Positions 1-7,622 of a DNA stretch of 64,000 nucleotides are shown here, piece by piece. A program made the translations under genes and the position numbers. This DNA is from Gordonia spumicola (GTDB taxonomy: Bacteria; Actinomycetota; Actinomycetes; Mycobacteriales; Mycobacteriaceae): assembly GCF_009932475.1 (NCBI RefSeq), contig NZ_BJOV01000002.1, positions 186,001 to 250,000 of the forward strand, written 5' to 3'. The notes under the pieces are model-generated. The model ran no database searches, had not been told where the DNA came from, and saw only the letters and a list, made by a program, of their open reading frames with translations. The first letter of the stretch is position 1. The number at the start of each line of letters is the position of its first letter.

Positions 1-32
1 CCAGCTAGTCAGCTCTCTCCTAAGAGGAAATC

Positions 33-569
33 GTGAAGCCCCAAATCAAATGGGCGCTCGCAGCGGCGGCGGTTCTGCTGGTGGGATTCTTCTCCCTCCA
101 GCAGACCGGCGCCCTCTGGCGTTCGGAAGCATCCGCACCCGGCGGCACCGTCACCGCGGGAACACTCGAGATCTCGGCGGGCCAGAGCGGCGTCAAGAGC
201 TTCAATCTCGATGGATTGACCCTCACTGACGCCGACGCAGGTCAGAGCGTCCAGAAGCCGCTGCCGGTCATCAACTCGGGCAACGTCACCATGCGGTACA
301 AGCTCAACAGCGTCGCCGTGAACGGCTCCGCGCCGCTCATGCTCCGCGTTGCGAAGGTCGCCGATCAGGCAGCCTGCACGGCAACCGGGACTCCCGGCAC
401 CGAGCTCTACAACGGTGCGGCGAACACCGCGTTCACGGCACCGCAGAACGTCTCCGCTGGAACCACCGAGGTGCTGTGCCTGAAGGTGACCATCGCCGAC
501 AACGCGCAGACCGCGCAGTCGAGCAACGCCACCTTCACCTTCGGCGCTGAGTCGGTCTCGAACTCATGA
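33..569 (+). CDS. SipW-type (alternate signal) exported protein A
   Basis: A 178-aa small exported protein. The N-terminus has a hydrophobic segment (residues 8-22) followed by GALWRSEASA (26-35), which resembles the cleavage region of SipW-dependent proteins such as TasA and camelysin. The rest is a beta-rich Thr/Asn/Gly domain with one Cys pair (in QAACTA and EVLCLK) that may form a disulfide. It looks like the RER_14450 family of alternate-signal exported proteins; this is recalled, not searched. The GTG start at 33 follows GAGGAA at 24-29. The stop overlaps the start of the signal peptidase at 566 by 4 bp, so the two are translationally coupled. Likely a surface or extracellular subunit; function unknown. 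Confidence 0.75.
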   Translation: MKPQIKWALAAAAVLLVGFFSLQQTGALWRSEASAPGGTVTAGTLEISAGQSGVKSFNLDGLTLTDADAGQSVQKPLPVINSGNVTMRYKLNSVAVNGSAPLMLRVAKVADQAACTATGTPGTELYNGAANTAFTAPQNVSAGTTEVLCLKVTIADNAQTAQSSNATFTFGAESVSNS

Positions 570-1587
570 TTTCGGGTCGCGGAACACACCACGTCGACGA
601 GGCTCAGCCCTCGCCGGACACCGACGACGTCGAGCACGGTGTCGACGACGATGAGAAGACTCCACTCCTGTGGTGGGTCAAGACCATCGCCTCGTGGACC
701 CTGCTCGCCGCCGCCGTCGCGCTGCTCGCAGCACTCGTGGTGGTTCCGCGACTGACCGGCTCGACCGCGTACACCGTCCTGACCGGTTCGATGGAGCCGA
801 CGTCCCCCCGGGGACGTTGATCGTCGTCAAACCGACTCCGGGCGACCAGTTGAAGGCCGGCGACGTGATCACGTTCCAGCCGAAGTCGGGCGACCCGTCC
901 GTCACGACGCACCGCATCATCAGCATCGTGTACGACGCATCCGGCACCCGCCGGTTCATCACCAAGGGCGATGCGAACAACTCCACCGATCCGGTTCAGC
1001 TGGTCGAGGAGCAGATCCGCGGCAGGCTCATCTACTCGATACCGAAGCTCGGCTATCTGAACAACGTGATGTCCGGCAACTCGCGGAGCATCGCTGTGTT
1101 CCTCATCGCGGGAGCGCTAGGTCTCTACGCGCTCTGGATGTGGATCGGCAGCATCCGGGACCGCAAGAAGCCCAAGGACGGCGACCCCGAACCCACCGAC
1201 AAGGCCGATGCGCCACCACCGGGTCCGGAGTCCGGGGAGACCAGTTCGTCCGAGTGGCCCGCAGCCGATCCCGGCACCCTCGGTTCGCTGGTCGTCACTG
1301 CCGCACCGGCGACGGACGTCGTCGCGACACCTGCCGTCGTCGCACCCCAGCCCGATCCCTACGAATACGCCTCGGCACCGTCACCGGCTCCCACCCCGGT
1401 CCAACCGCTCGGCGGCCACGCGGGATCGCCGAGCGCAAGAATGTTCCCCGCCCAACAGATGGCCGTGCCGCATGCGTACTCGCCATCGCCATGCCACGTG
1501 TGTGGCGCGCCGGCCCCTCCCCCGGCTGAACCCCTCGCGGACGTGCCGTCGACCGCGACCACCCGACCGATCCCCATCATCAAGTGA
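566..1587 (+). CDS. SipW-type signal peptidase I, apparently frameshifted
   Basis: Membrane signal peptidase of the S26B (ER/SipW) type. Residues 1-84 in the first frame hold a transmembrane segment (about 44-62) and the catalytic-serine motif TGSMEPT (Ser75), then run into a stop at 818-820. The continuation DVPPGTLIVVKP, the catalytic-His region VTTHRII, a second transmembrane segment and a Pro-rich tail are all in the -1 frame, ending at 1587. The break falls at a run of six C (804-809); one extra C would give T-S-P-P-G-T-L in frame. It may be a sequencing error, a real mutation, or slippage on CCC/CCC. If joined the protein has about 340 residues. The natural client is the exported protein just upstream. 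Confidence 0.7.
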
Positions 1588-1600
1588 CATGAGGCAACAG

Positions 1601-2230
1601 ATGTCTACTCCCACCGAATCCCGCCTGCGCGGTCGCCTCGGCGCGACCGGCTGGACCCGCGCCCGTGCCATCGCATCCCTAGGCATGGTCTTCGGCCTCG
1701 GCGCCGTCGGCACGATGGCCGCCTGGTCCGACACCGCGACCGCCACCACCGGCATGTTCTCGACGAACGCGGTCAACATCAAGATGACCGTCAACGACAA
1801 CCGCCCGGTCTACAACTTCGTCGGCTTGAAGAAGATCAACATGGCGCGCGGCGCTACGACGGCCGGTCTGCTCACCGTCAAGAACACGGGCTCGGATGCC
1901 TTCACCTACGCCATGGGCGTCGATATCGCGAACAACGGCACCGCCACGTACGGCGGTGCCAGCGCAGCGATCTTCGCGCAGAATCTCCTGGTCACGGTCC
2001 TCAAGAACGGTACGGTGAGCGGCGCCACCTGCACCGGCGGCACCGTCGTCGGCACCGCCGACACGCCGCTCCTGATCGGGTCCAAGGCGCTCGTGCCGAC
2101 CACCGCTCCGCTGGCCGTGAACGGCACCGAGAATCTGTGCATCCAGGTGAAGGTCAACGCCAACGCGCCGAAGGAGGCCCGCATGGCCGCGGTCTCCGCC
2201 AAGTTCAAGTTCACCGCGACCAAGGCCTGA
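1601..2230 (+). CDS. SipW-type exported protein B
   Basis: A 209-aa exported protein and a second member of the alternate-signal family. A basic N-terminus precedes a hydrophobic stretch (about 24-42) and the motif MAAWSDTATATTG, matching the aromatic-Asp cleavage context seen in SipW substrates. The beta-rich body has one Cys pair (GATCTG and NLCIQV), as in protein A. The ATG at 1601 was chosen because GAGG (1591-1594) lies six bases before it; an in-frame ATG at 1589 has no Shine-Dalgarno. It lies 13 bp after the first peptidase and 6 bp before the second. Probably secreted by one of these peptidases; possible pilin- or fibre-like subunit, by analogy only. Confidence 0.72.
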   Translation: MSTPTESRLRGRLGATGWTRARAIASLGMVFGLGAVGTMAAWSDTATATTGMFSTNAVNIKMTVNDNRPVYNFVGLKKINMARGATTAGLLTVKNTGSDAFTYAMGVDIANNGTATYGGASAAIFAQNLLVTVLKNGTVSGATCTGGTVVGTADTPLLIGSKALVPTTAPLAVNGTENLCIQVKVNANAPKEARMAAVSAKFKFTATKA

Positions 2231-2236
2231 CCTCAG

Positions 2237-2815
2237 ATGAGTCGACTCACCGATACCGCCTCCGGTCATCACTCACGACGTGAGCTGCTGCTCAATGTCG
2301 GTGCGATCCTCGGTTTGGCCTGCATCGTCGTGGCGATCGGATCGATGGTGTTCGGGGTGACCCCGCTGGTGTTCCGCTCCGGTTCCATGTCCCCCGACAT
2401 CCCCACCGGTTCACTCGCCCTGGCCCGGACCGTCGATGCCGCCGACCTCCGAGTCGGCGACGTGGTGAGCGTCGACAACGAAGTCGGCACTCGGATCACT
2501 CACCGGGTGATCGGCATCGAGAACGTCGGCGACGGTTCGGTGTCGTTGACTCTGAAAGGCGACGCCAATCGCGTTCCCGACCCCTCTCCCTATGTCGTGA
2601 CACGTGCCGATCGGGTCATCACCAGTGTCCCCGTCCTCGGCTATGTCGCAGCCTGGCTCTCGAGCAAGACAGCCATCTTCATCGGCGGAATCATCGCCGG
2701 CGCCCTTTTGATGCTCGCGTTCGGCCCGATTCGCCGCCCGAGCGACCGCACCCTTTCGACCGACGAGCCCGCCGAGAGCAGCGAGCCGCAACTCCAGGAG
2801 GCAGACCATGCCTGA
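2237..2815 (+). CDS. SipW-type signal peptidase I (intact)
   Basis: A 192-aa membrane signal peptidase. A transmembrane segment (about 17-40) is followed by the nucleophile motif RSGSMSPDIPTGSL (Ser50) and the general-base region TRITHRVIGI (His89). A Ser-His arrangement without the bacterial Lys is the mark of S26B/SipW enzymes. A second transmembrane helix (about 140-163) precedes an acidic cytoplasmic tail. The KGDANRVPDP box (KGDaN) is also typical. It overlaps the next gene by 8 bp, indicating an operon. It is intact, unlike the peptidase at 566, and could serve all exported proteins of the cluster. Confidence 0.82.
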   Translation: MSRLTDTASGHHSRRELLLNVGAILGLACIVVAIGSMVFGVTPLVFRSGSMSPDIPTGSLALARTVDAADLRVGDVVSVDNEVGTRITHRVIGIENVGDGSVSLTLKGDANRVPDPSPYVVTRADRVITSVPVLGYVAAWLSSKTAIFIGGIIAGALLMLAFGPIRRPSDRTLSTDEPAESSEPQLQEADHA

Positions 2816-3785
2816 ACTCTTCCAGTCCGTCCGGGGCAAGATCCCGTCCACGCGCGCACTCCTCGCCATCGGCGGGGCCGCGGCCGTAGCCGTCGGCGCG
2901 CTGTCCACCACCGACACTCTCGCCGCGAACAACGATGCGGTCAGCGCCAACACGTCGCAGATCGCCAGCCAGAACTTCTTCCCGGTGCGAGCCCCGGTCA
3001 ATCCGAGCTACTCCACCCCAGGTACTTGTTTCGGCGGCAATGCGACCCTGAAGTGGCAGGCGGCTTCTGGAACCCCCGCCGACCAGCTGTGGCAGATCGA
3101 AGAATGGGGCAACTCAGGAACCCTGTTGATGTGGACCAGCCCAAACCTCGTGGCGTCGACCCGCGAGCGCCAAACTGGCATGGAGAACAACGGCGGCTCC
3201 ACCCATGAGTATCGAGTCTACGGCGTGAACGCCACGACAAACGAACGATCCACAGGCTACGTGTCCATCTACTTCTACCGGGATGGCGGTCGCTGCAACT
3301 ACTCGAAGGGTACGGCGACCGAAGGCCCGGTGAACATCACCACCTGGCAGGAGACGACGGACTACACCCCGTTCGACTCCGAAGAAGTGATCAACGTTCA
3401 GCGGAGCAACCGCGCGGCGTTCGAACCGCCTGCCGACGCCAGTACTTCGCCGTCGTCGACCGCTCCGACGACGTCGAGCAAGCCGTCGTCGACCGAGGCT
3501 CCGTCGTCCACCTCGTCGACGCCGTCCGCGCCGTCGAGCGAAGCACCCACGTCCACCGAGGAGTCGAAGGCACCGACGACGTCCTCCGCTGAGGCCGACA
3601 AGATCACGTACGGCGTTGGTATCGCGGGCACCACGAAGAAGCTGATCATCTACAAGAACGGCACCGAGATCTGCGACTTCGACATGGCCGAAGGCGATAC
3701 GCCGTCGAGCAACGGCAACACCGTCTCGGTGACGAACGGCAGCACGGTGAAGACGGTCAATCCCAAGACCTGCACCCTGAGTTGA
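2808..3785 (+). CDS. Secreted Ser/Thr-rich protein of the SipW cluster
   Basis: A 325-aa secreted protein. A hydrophobic signal (about 17-36, ending DTLAANN) precedes a domain of about 165 residues with aromatic residues and two Cys (TCFGG and GRCNYS). Next comes a Ser/Thr/Pro/Glu linker (about 205-265) of the kind that is often glycosylated or spans the cell wall, then a short C-terminal domain with two Cys (EICDF and KTCTLS). It is the last gene of the cluster and overlaps the peptidase by 8 bp. No sortase motif or hydrophobic tail is visible, so attachment would have to be non-covalent or indirect. I do not recognise the family; an accessory or anchor protein for the small subunits is a guess. 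Confidence 0.7.
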   Translation: MPELFQSVRGKIPSTRALLAIGGAAAVAVGALSTTDTLAANNDAVSANTSQIASQNFFPVRAPVNPSYSTPGTCFGGNATLKWQAASGTPADQLWQIEEWGNSGTLLMWTSPNLVASTRERQTGMENNGGSTHEYRVYGVNATTNERSTGYVSIYFYRDGGRCNYSKGTATEGPVNITTWQETTDYTPFDSEEVINVQRSNRAAFEPPADASTSPSSTAPTTSSKPSSTEAPSSTSSTPSAPSSEAPTSTEESKAPTTSSAEADKITYGVGIAGTTKKLIIYKNGTEICDFDMAEGDTPSSNGNTVSVTNGSTVKTVNPKTCTLS

Positions 3786-3798
3786 TCCCCTGAACGGA

Positions 3799-3837
3799 AG
3801 CGCCCGGCCGAAATCCCCGACGGCCGGGCGCTTTCTT
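3799..3837 (+). terminator. Rho-independent terminator of the SipW cluster
   Basis: A perfect 12-bp GC-rich stem, AGCGCCCGGCCG (3799-3810) with CGGCCGGGCGCT (3821-3832), has a 10-base loop and is followed by TTCTT. It sits 13 bp after the last stop of the cluster. Confidence 0.9.
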
Positions 3838-3858
3838 CATGCCCGGAATCGCAACCGT

Positions 3859-3864
3859 TAGAGT
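3859..3864 (+). promoter_or_regulatory. -10 box for a leaderless DivIVA-domain gene
   Basis: TAGAGT (TANNNT) ends six bases before the ATG at 3871. This spacing places transcription start at or next to the start codon, as in many actinobacterial leaderless genes. A weak -35 candidate TTCATG (3836-3841) lies 17 bp upstream and overlaps the terminator tail. Confidence 0.5.
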
Positions 3865-3870
3865 GCGGTC

Positions 3871-4026
3871 ATGTTGACCCCCGAAGAGATTCATGACGTC
3901 GCGTTCAGCAAGCCGCCGTTCGGCAAGCGTGGGTACAACGAGGACGAGGTCGACGCGTACCTCGATCTCGTGGAAGCCACGGTCTCGGAACTCCGCACTC
4001 GACTGTCGAAATACGAGAAGATCTGA
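3871..4026 (+). CDS. DivIVA-domain microprotein (51 aa)
   Basis: A 51-residue protein starting [20 protein letters not shown] and continuing [20 protein letters not shown]. This is the signature of the DivIVA/Wag31 N-terminal domain: the F-x-K-x-P-x-G-K-R-G-Y loop, then E-D-E-V-D-x-Y-L-D entering a coiled coil. It stops after about one turn of coiled coil, so only the membrane-curvature-binding head is kept. Full Wag31 proteins exceed 250 residues; short single-domain versions do occur in actinobacteria. The start is supported by the -10-like box at 3859. It could modulate polar growth by pairing with full-length DivIVA proteins (inference). Confidence 0.8.
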   Translation: MLTPEEIHDVAFSKPPFGKRGYNEDEVDAYLDLVEATVSELRTRLSKYEKI

Positions 4027-4060
4027 CCGGCCCCCGTTGGTCTGGTGTCGCGTTCGGCCG

Positions 4061-4639
4061 CTACCGGCCGTCGACGTGACGAGTGGTCGGGCGGTCGGCG
4101 ATCTCCATCGCCCAGGCGTAGAAGTCCCTGGCCCGGCCCCGCAGAACCAACAGATCGGGCCTCCACGCCGCGGCGGTGAGGAGGTCTGCGAGGCCGAGGT
4201 CGGCCCAGTCCCACATGATCGCGTTGTAGGCGAGCATCATTCGCCCGACACGGCGTCGGACGCGGCGCGCCTCGTCACGTCCGACGCCCATCTCGGCGAG
4301 CGCGTCGATGCTCGCCCGAGCGTCCTCGTCAGTGAACGACGTGTCGAGGAACGGTTCGAGCAGCAGTCCCCACGCGTCGGGTCGTCGGACCTGGGGAATC
4401 CCGTTCCGTTCGGCGAACGCGGCGAGATCCGGCTCCAACGCCTTCACGATGAACAGCGTCTCGCCGTCGACGGTCCTGATCTCCGGAGGGCACGCCGCCG
4501 GGTCGACGTCCCGAATCCGCGCCACGTGCAGCACCGGCCTGTCGACCACCGACGCCGCCGGAAACGGATACTCCCGCAGCGTGACCACACCATCGCCAAA
4601 TGTCACGTCCGCGCACGCGACATTCCCGAGCATCGTCAT
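4061..4639 (-). CDS. Hypothetical protein, divergent from a crotonase
   Basis: A 192-aa soluble protein I do not recognise. It has no signal peptide or transmembrane helix. The N-terminal half is beta-rich (GVVTLREYPFPAASVVDRPVL); the C-terminal half is helical and Arg-rich (DEARRVRRRVGRMML), ending DRPTTRHVDGR. The ATG at 4639 is preceded on the minus strand by TAGTCT six bases upstream, which fits a leaderless transcript. It is transcribed away from the crotonase at 4772, with the palindrome at 4688-4728 between them, so the two may share a regulator. The reading frame is favoured over the opposite strand by its clean start and G/C-rich third positions. Confidence 0.6.
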   Translation of the reverse strand: MTMLGNVACADVTFGDGVVTLREYPFPAASVVDRPVLHVARIRDVDPAACPPEIRTVDGETLFIVKALEPDLAAFAERNGIPQVRRPDAWGLLLEPFLDTSFTDEDARASIDALAEMGVGRDEARRVRRRVGRMMLAYNAIMWDWADLGLADLLTAAAWRPDLLVLRGRARDFYAWAMEIADRPTTRHVDGR

Positions 4640-4687
4640 GTGCCGAGACTACGACCACGGGATCGGTCGATGCCCGTGAAGGCTCTA

Positions 4688-4728
4688 ACCTGTCGTTTCC
4701 TGTCGCCTGGTGACAGCAAACGACAGGT
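4688..4728. promoter_or_regulatory. Nested palindrome in a divergent promoter region
   Basis: Perfect 11-bp arms ACCTGTCGTTT (4688-4698) and AAACGACAGGT (4718-4728) enclose a second inverted pair CTGTC (4700-4704) and GACAG (4712-4716) on the same centre. There is no T-run, and it lies upstream of the -35 of the crotonase and beyond the start of the divergent gene. It therefore looks like a double operator rather than a terminator. Confidence 0.6.
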
Positions 4729-4736
4729 CAGTGATG

Positions 4737-4765
4737 TTCACACGCACAGACACCCGCGCTACCCT
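4737..4765 (+). promoter_or_regulatory. Promoter of the crotonase gene
   Basis: TTCACA (4737-4742) and TACCCT (4760-4765) are separated by 17 bp. The -10 box ends six bases before the ATG at 4772, so the transcript would be leaderless. The palindrome at 4688-4728 lies just upstream of the -35. Confidence 0.5.
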
Positions 4766-4771
4766 TCGCCC

Positions 4772-5566
4772 ATGAGCGACATCAGCTACGAGGTCCGCGA
4801 CCAGGTCGCGTACGTGAGCCTCAACCGGCCCGAGAAGCACAACGGCCTCACCCTCGACATGCTCGACGACCTTGCCGCCGCGGCTCGTCGCGCCTCGAGC
4901 GACCGGAGTCTGCGCGCGGTGATCATCTCCGGCGAGGGAGACTCGTTCTGCTCCGGCCTCGACTTCGCGTCCGCGGGCAAGGAGCAGGGCCGGATCATGC
5001 GGATGCTGGTCCCGAAGAAGTCGTCGGCCGCCAACAACTTCCAGAACGCGGGCTGGGCGTGGCGCAACGTCCCGGTCCCGGTTATCGCCGTGCTGCACGG
5101 GCACTGCTACGGCGGCGGACTGCAGATCGCACTCGCCGCCGACTTCCGTTTCGCCTCCACCGGCACCGATCTGTCGATCCTCGAAGCGAAATGGGGACTG
5201 ATCCCCGACATGTCGCTCACCGCGAGCATCGCACAGCTCACCACCATCGACGTCGCGAAACGCCTGACCATGACCGGCGAGATGTTCAACGCAGCCCAAG
5301 CGCTCGACTGGGGCCTAGTGTCCGGAGTCTCCGACGATCCACTGGCCGACGCCGAAGCACTCGTCGTCGCGATCAAGGAACGCTCCCCGGACGCCGTCGC
5401 CGCGTCGAAGGCCCTGTTCGAGAACACCTGGTACAACGGCTCGCGACTCTCGTTCCCCGTGGAACAGGCACTTCAGGTCCGGCTTCTCCGCGGACGCAAC
5501 CACGCGATCGCCCGGAAGGCCGGACTGTCCAAAGAGAAGCCGGTCTTCGAAGAGCGGCAGATCTGA
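4772..5566 (+). CDS. Enoyl-CoA hydratase/isomerase (crotonase) family protein
   Basis: A 264-aa cytoplasmic crotonase-fold enzyme acting on acyl-CoA thioesters. The oxyanion-hole region SGEGDSFCSGLDF and the second segment GHCYGGGLQIALAADFRFA are present. Of the two glutamates of classical hydratases, the second is kept (Glu138 in ILEAKWGLIPD), whereas the first is Gln118 (GGGLQ), and Asp146 follows. This points to an isomerase or another crotonase reaction rather than textbook hydration; the substrate is unknown. The start at 4772 is set by the -10 box and by similarity to family N-termini; the open frame continues far upstream without coding character. It is divergent from 4061-4639 and probably controlled through the palindrome between them. 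Confidence 0.85.
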   Translation: MSDISYEVRDQVAYVSLNRPEKHNGLTLDMLDDLAAAARRASSDRSLRAVIISGEGDSFCSGLDFASAGKEQGRIMRMLVPKKSSAANNFQNAGWAWRNVPVPVIAVLHGHCYGGGLQIALAADFRFASTGTDLSILEAKWGLIPDMSLTASIAQLTTIDVAKRLTMTGEMFNAAQALDWGLVSGVSDDPLADAEALVVAIKERSPDAVAASKALFENTWYNGSRLSFPVEQALQVRLLRGRNHAIARKAGLSKEKPVFEERQI

Positions 5567-5690
5567 GCTTCCACGTCTGACCGTCACTGCTTACAGCAGG
5601 CAACCCTCCACACTCCATTGCTCCCCCGCTCCGGTGACGGTTACGCGAACACGCACCTCGACGGGCGGGTTGTATCGCTACGGTCGGTGC

Positions 5691-6872
5691 ATGGAACGCA
5701 GCGACAGGCGCACGCCGCAGATCGTGCAGAGCTGGCGCGAGATTCAGGACCGCGATCCGGTTGGGCCGTTGTGGCGGGCCGCGCAGATCTTCCGACTGCT
5801 GTCGTTCGTGTACGCGCTCGGCTTCCAGATCGCCGTCAACGGCGACCTGACAAGGCCCGGCCTCACGTGGGCCCTGTTCGGCGTCATGACCGTCGCCAAC
5901 ATCTGGTGGACCGTCGGCTACCTCGTCGGGTTCGGGCGACGCCCCTGGTTCGTCGCCGTCGAGGTCGCGGTGTCTGCCGCGATGATGATGTCCACGTCGT
6001 TCGTCGCCGACGGCTCGTGGATCTCCGCCAACCAGACTTGGCCCACCACCCTGTGGATGACGAACGCGGCGCTCTCGACGGCCGTCATCGGCGGCACCCT
6101 GTGGGGTGCCGCGGCGGCCCTCGCCATCGCGTGCGCGAACTACTACGTGAAGGGCGAGGTCTACCTCAACTTCGGCCGCAACGCGACGGCCATCCTCCTC
6201 GTCTCCGCGGCGGCAGCCGTCGGCATGGCGGCGTCGCGCGCTCGGAAAGTCCACGGCGAACTCGTCGCCGCCGTCGCTGTCGCCGCCCGATCGGCCGAAC
6301 GCGAACGACTCTCCCGCGAAGTCCACGACGGCGTCCTCCAAGTCCTCGCGCTCATGGCGAAGCGGGGACGTGAGATCGGCGGCGACGCTGCACAGCTCGC
6401 CGAACTGGCCGCTGAACAGGAACGACGCCTCCGTGCCCTCATCGCCGATACCCCCGACACCGCTCTCGAGCCCGCCGAACGCGACCTCGCCGCCGTCCTG
6501 CGAACCGTCTCCGGCCCCCGCATCCACGTCAGCGCACCCGCCGAACCGGTCACCGTCTCCGCCCTCGTCGCCGACGAACTCGTCGCCGCCGTCGACAACA
6601 TCCTCGACAACGTCACCCACCACGCCGGCCCCGGAGCCGAAGCGTTCATCCTGCTGGAAGATCTCGGCGACCAGGTGATCGTCAGCGTCCGAGACGACGG
6701 CGTCGGCATCCCCGACGGGCGCCTCGCCGCCGCCGAAGCCGAAGGCCGCCTCGGCATCTCGAGGTCGGTGATCGGCCGTGTCGAAGCGCTCGGCGGAACC
6801 GCGCGCTTGGAGTCCGGGCCCGATGCCGGGACAGAATGGGAACTGTCCGCACCGAAGGAGAGCCGCACATGA
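5691..6872 (+). CDS. Sensor histidine kinase, MacS-like
   Basis: A 393-aa membrane sensor kinase. The N-terminal half carries about five hydrophobic helices (about 30-175) with almost no extracytoplasmic domain, so it likely senses the membrane itself. The HisKA_3 dimerisation box ERERLSREVHDGVLQ has the phosphorylated His at residue 212. A HATPase_c domain follows, with N-box NILDNVTHHA and G1 box DDGVGIPDG. The layout matches MacS-family kinases of actinobacteria (recalled). The start at 5691 is supported by TACGGT six bases upstream. Its stop overlaps the response regulator start (ATGA), so kinase and regulator are co-translated. Confidence 0.88.
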   Translation: MERSDRRTPQIVQSWREIQDRDPVGPLWRAAQIFRLLSFVYALGFQIAVNGDLTRPGLTWALFGVMTVANIWWTVGYLVGFGRRPWFVAVEVAVSAAMMMSTSFVADGSWISANQTWPTTLWMTNAALSTAVIGGTLWGAAAALAIACANYYVKGEVYLNFGRNATAILLVSAAAAVGMAASRARKVHGELVAAVAVAARSAERERLSREVHDGVLQVLALMAKRGREIGGDAAQLAELAAEQERRLRALIADTPDTALEPAERDLAAVLRTVSGPRIHVSAPAEPVTVSALVADELVAAVDNILDNVTHHAGPGAEAFILLEDLGDQVIVSVRDDGVGIPDGRLAAAEAEGRLGISRSVIGRVEALGGTARLESGPDAGTEWELSAPKESRT

Positions 6873-7510
6873 CACTGCGAGTGATGGTGGTCGACGATCA
6901 CCCCATGTGGCGCGAGGGGGTGGCCCGCGACCTCACCGACAACGGGTTCGACGTCGTCGCCACCGCGGACAGCGTCGCCGCCGCAGGCACACGCGCCGCG
7001 ACGGTCCTGCCCGACGTGGTGCTCATGGACATGAATCTGCCCGACGGCACCGGCGCCCAGGCGACGGCCGCCGTGCTCGCCGTCCATCCGGGTGCTCGTG
7101 TGCTGATCCTGTCGGCGTCCGACGAACGCGATGACGTCCTCGACGCCATCAAGGCCGGCGCCACCGGGTATCTCGTGAAGAGCGCCCAACAGTCGGAGCT
7201 GATCGCCGCCGTCACCGCCACCGGCGACGGCCAGCCCGTGTTCACCCCGGGGCTCGCCGGACTCGTCCTCGGCGAGTACCGACGCATGTCGGCTTCTCCC
7301 CGGGCGGACGCCCCCGTCCTCACCTCCCGCGAGACCGAGGTCCTGCGGCATGTCGCCAAGGGGCTGTCGTCGCGCCAGATCGCGACCCGGTTGGAGATCA
7401 GCCCGAGGACCGTCGAGAACCACGTCGGCTCCGCCCTCCGAAAACTCCAACTCGGCAATCGCGTCGAACTCGCCCGCTACGCCATCGAACACGGCCTCGA
7501 CGCCGACTGA
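6869..7510 (+). CDS. NarL/FixJ-family response regulator
   Basis: A 213-aa two-component response regulator. The receiver domain (1-120) has the acidic pair Asp9-Asp10, phospho-acceptor Asp54 (VVLMDMNLPDG) and the conserved Lys in GYLVKSA. A LuxR-type helix-turn-helix follows (about 148-210, LTSRETEVLRHVAKGLSSRQ). The start is the ATG overlapping the kinase stop, preceded by AAGGAG (6855-6860). It partners the kinase encoded immediately upstream. Targets are unknown; the membrane protein downstream is a candidate by position. Confidence 0.93.
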   Translation: MTLRVMVVDDHPMWREGVARDLTDNGFDVVATADSVAAAGTRAATVLPDVVLMDMNLPDGTGAQATAAVLAVHPGARVLILSASDERDDVLDAIKAGATGYLVKSAQQSELIAAVTATGDGQPVFTPGLAGLVLGEYRRMSASPRADAPVLTSRETEVLRHVAKGLSSRQIATRLEISPRTVENHVGSALRKLQLGNRVELARYAIEHGLDAD

Positions 7511-7622
7511 CCTCCTCGCTCCGCTCGTCGAACTCACAGCCGGGTGCGCACGAGCAAGTGACCATGCGGTCTGAGTAGTTCCACTCATGATCGGGACCGC
7601 GGTTCGGACGAGTGTTGAAGGC

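Noticed and set aside
566-1587. Two separate genes at 566-820 and 670-1587
   Set aside because: The halves carry complementary parts of one peptidase and the start proposed at 670 reads antifamily sequence until 810.
3893-4771. Long open frame continuing upstream of the crotonase
   Set aside because: No coding character, runs antisense through the 192-aa gene, and lacks family similarity; the real start is 4772.
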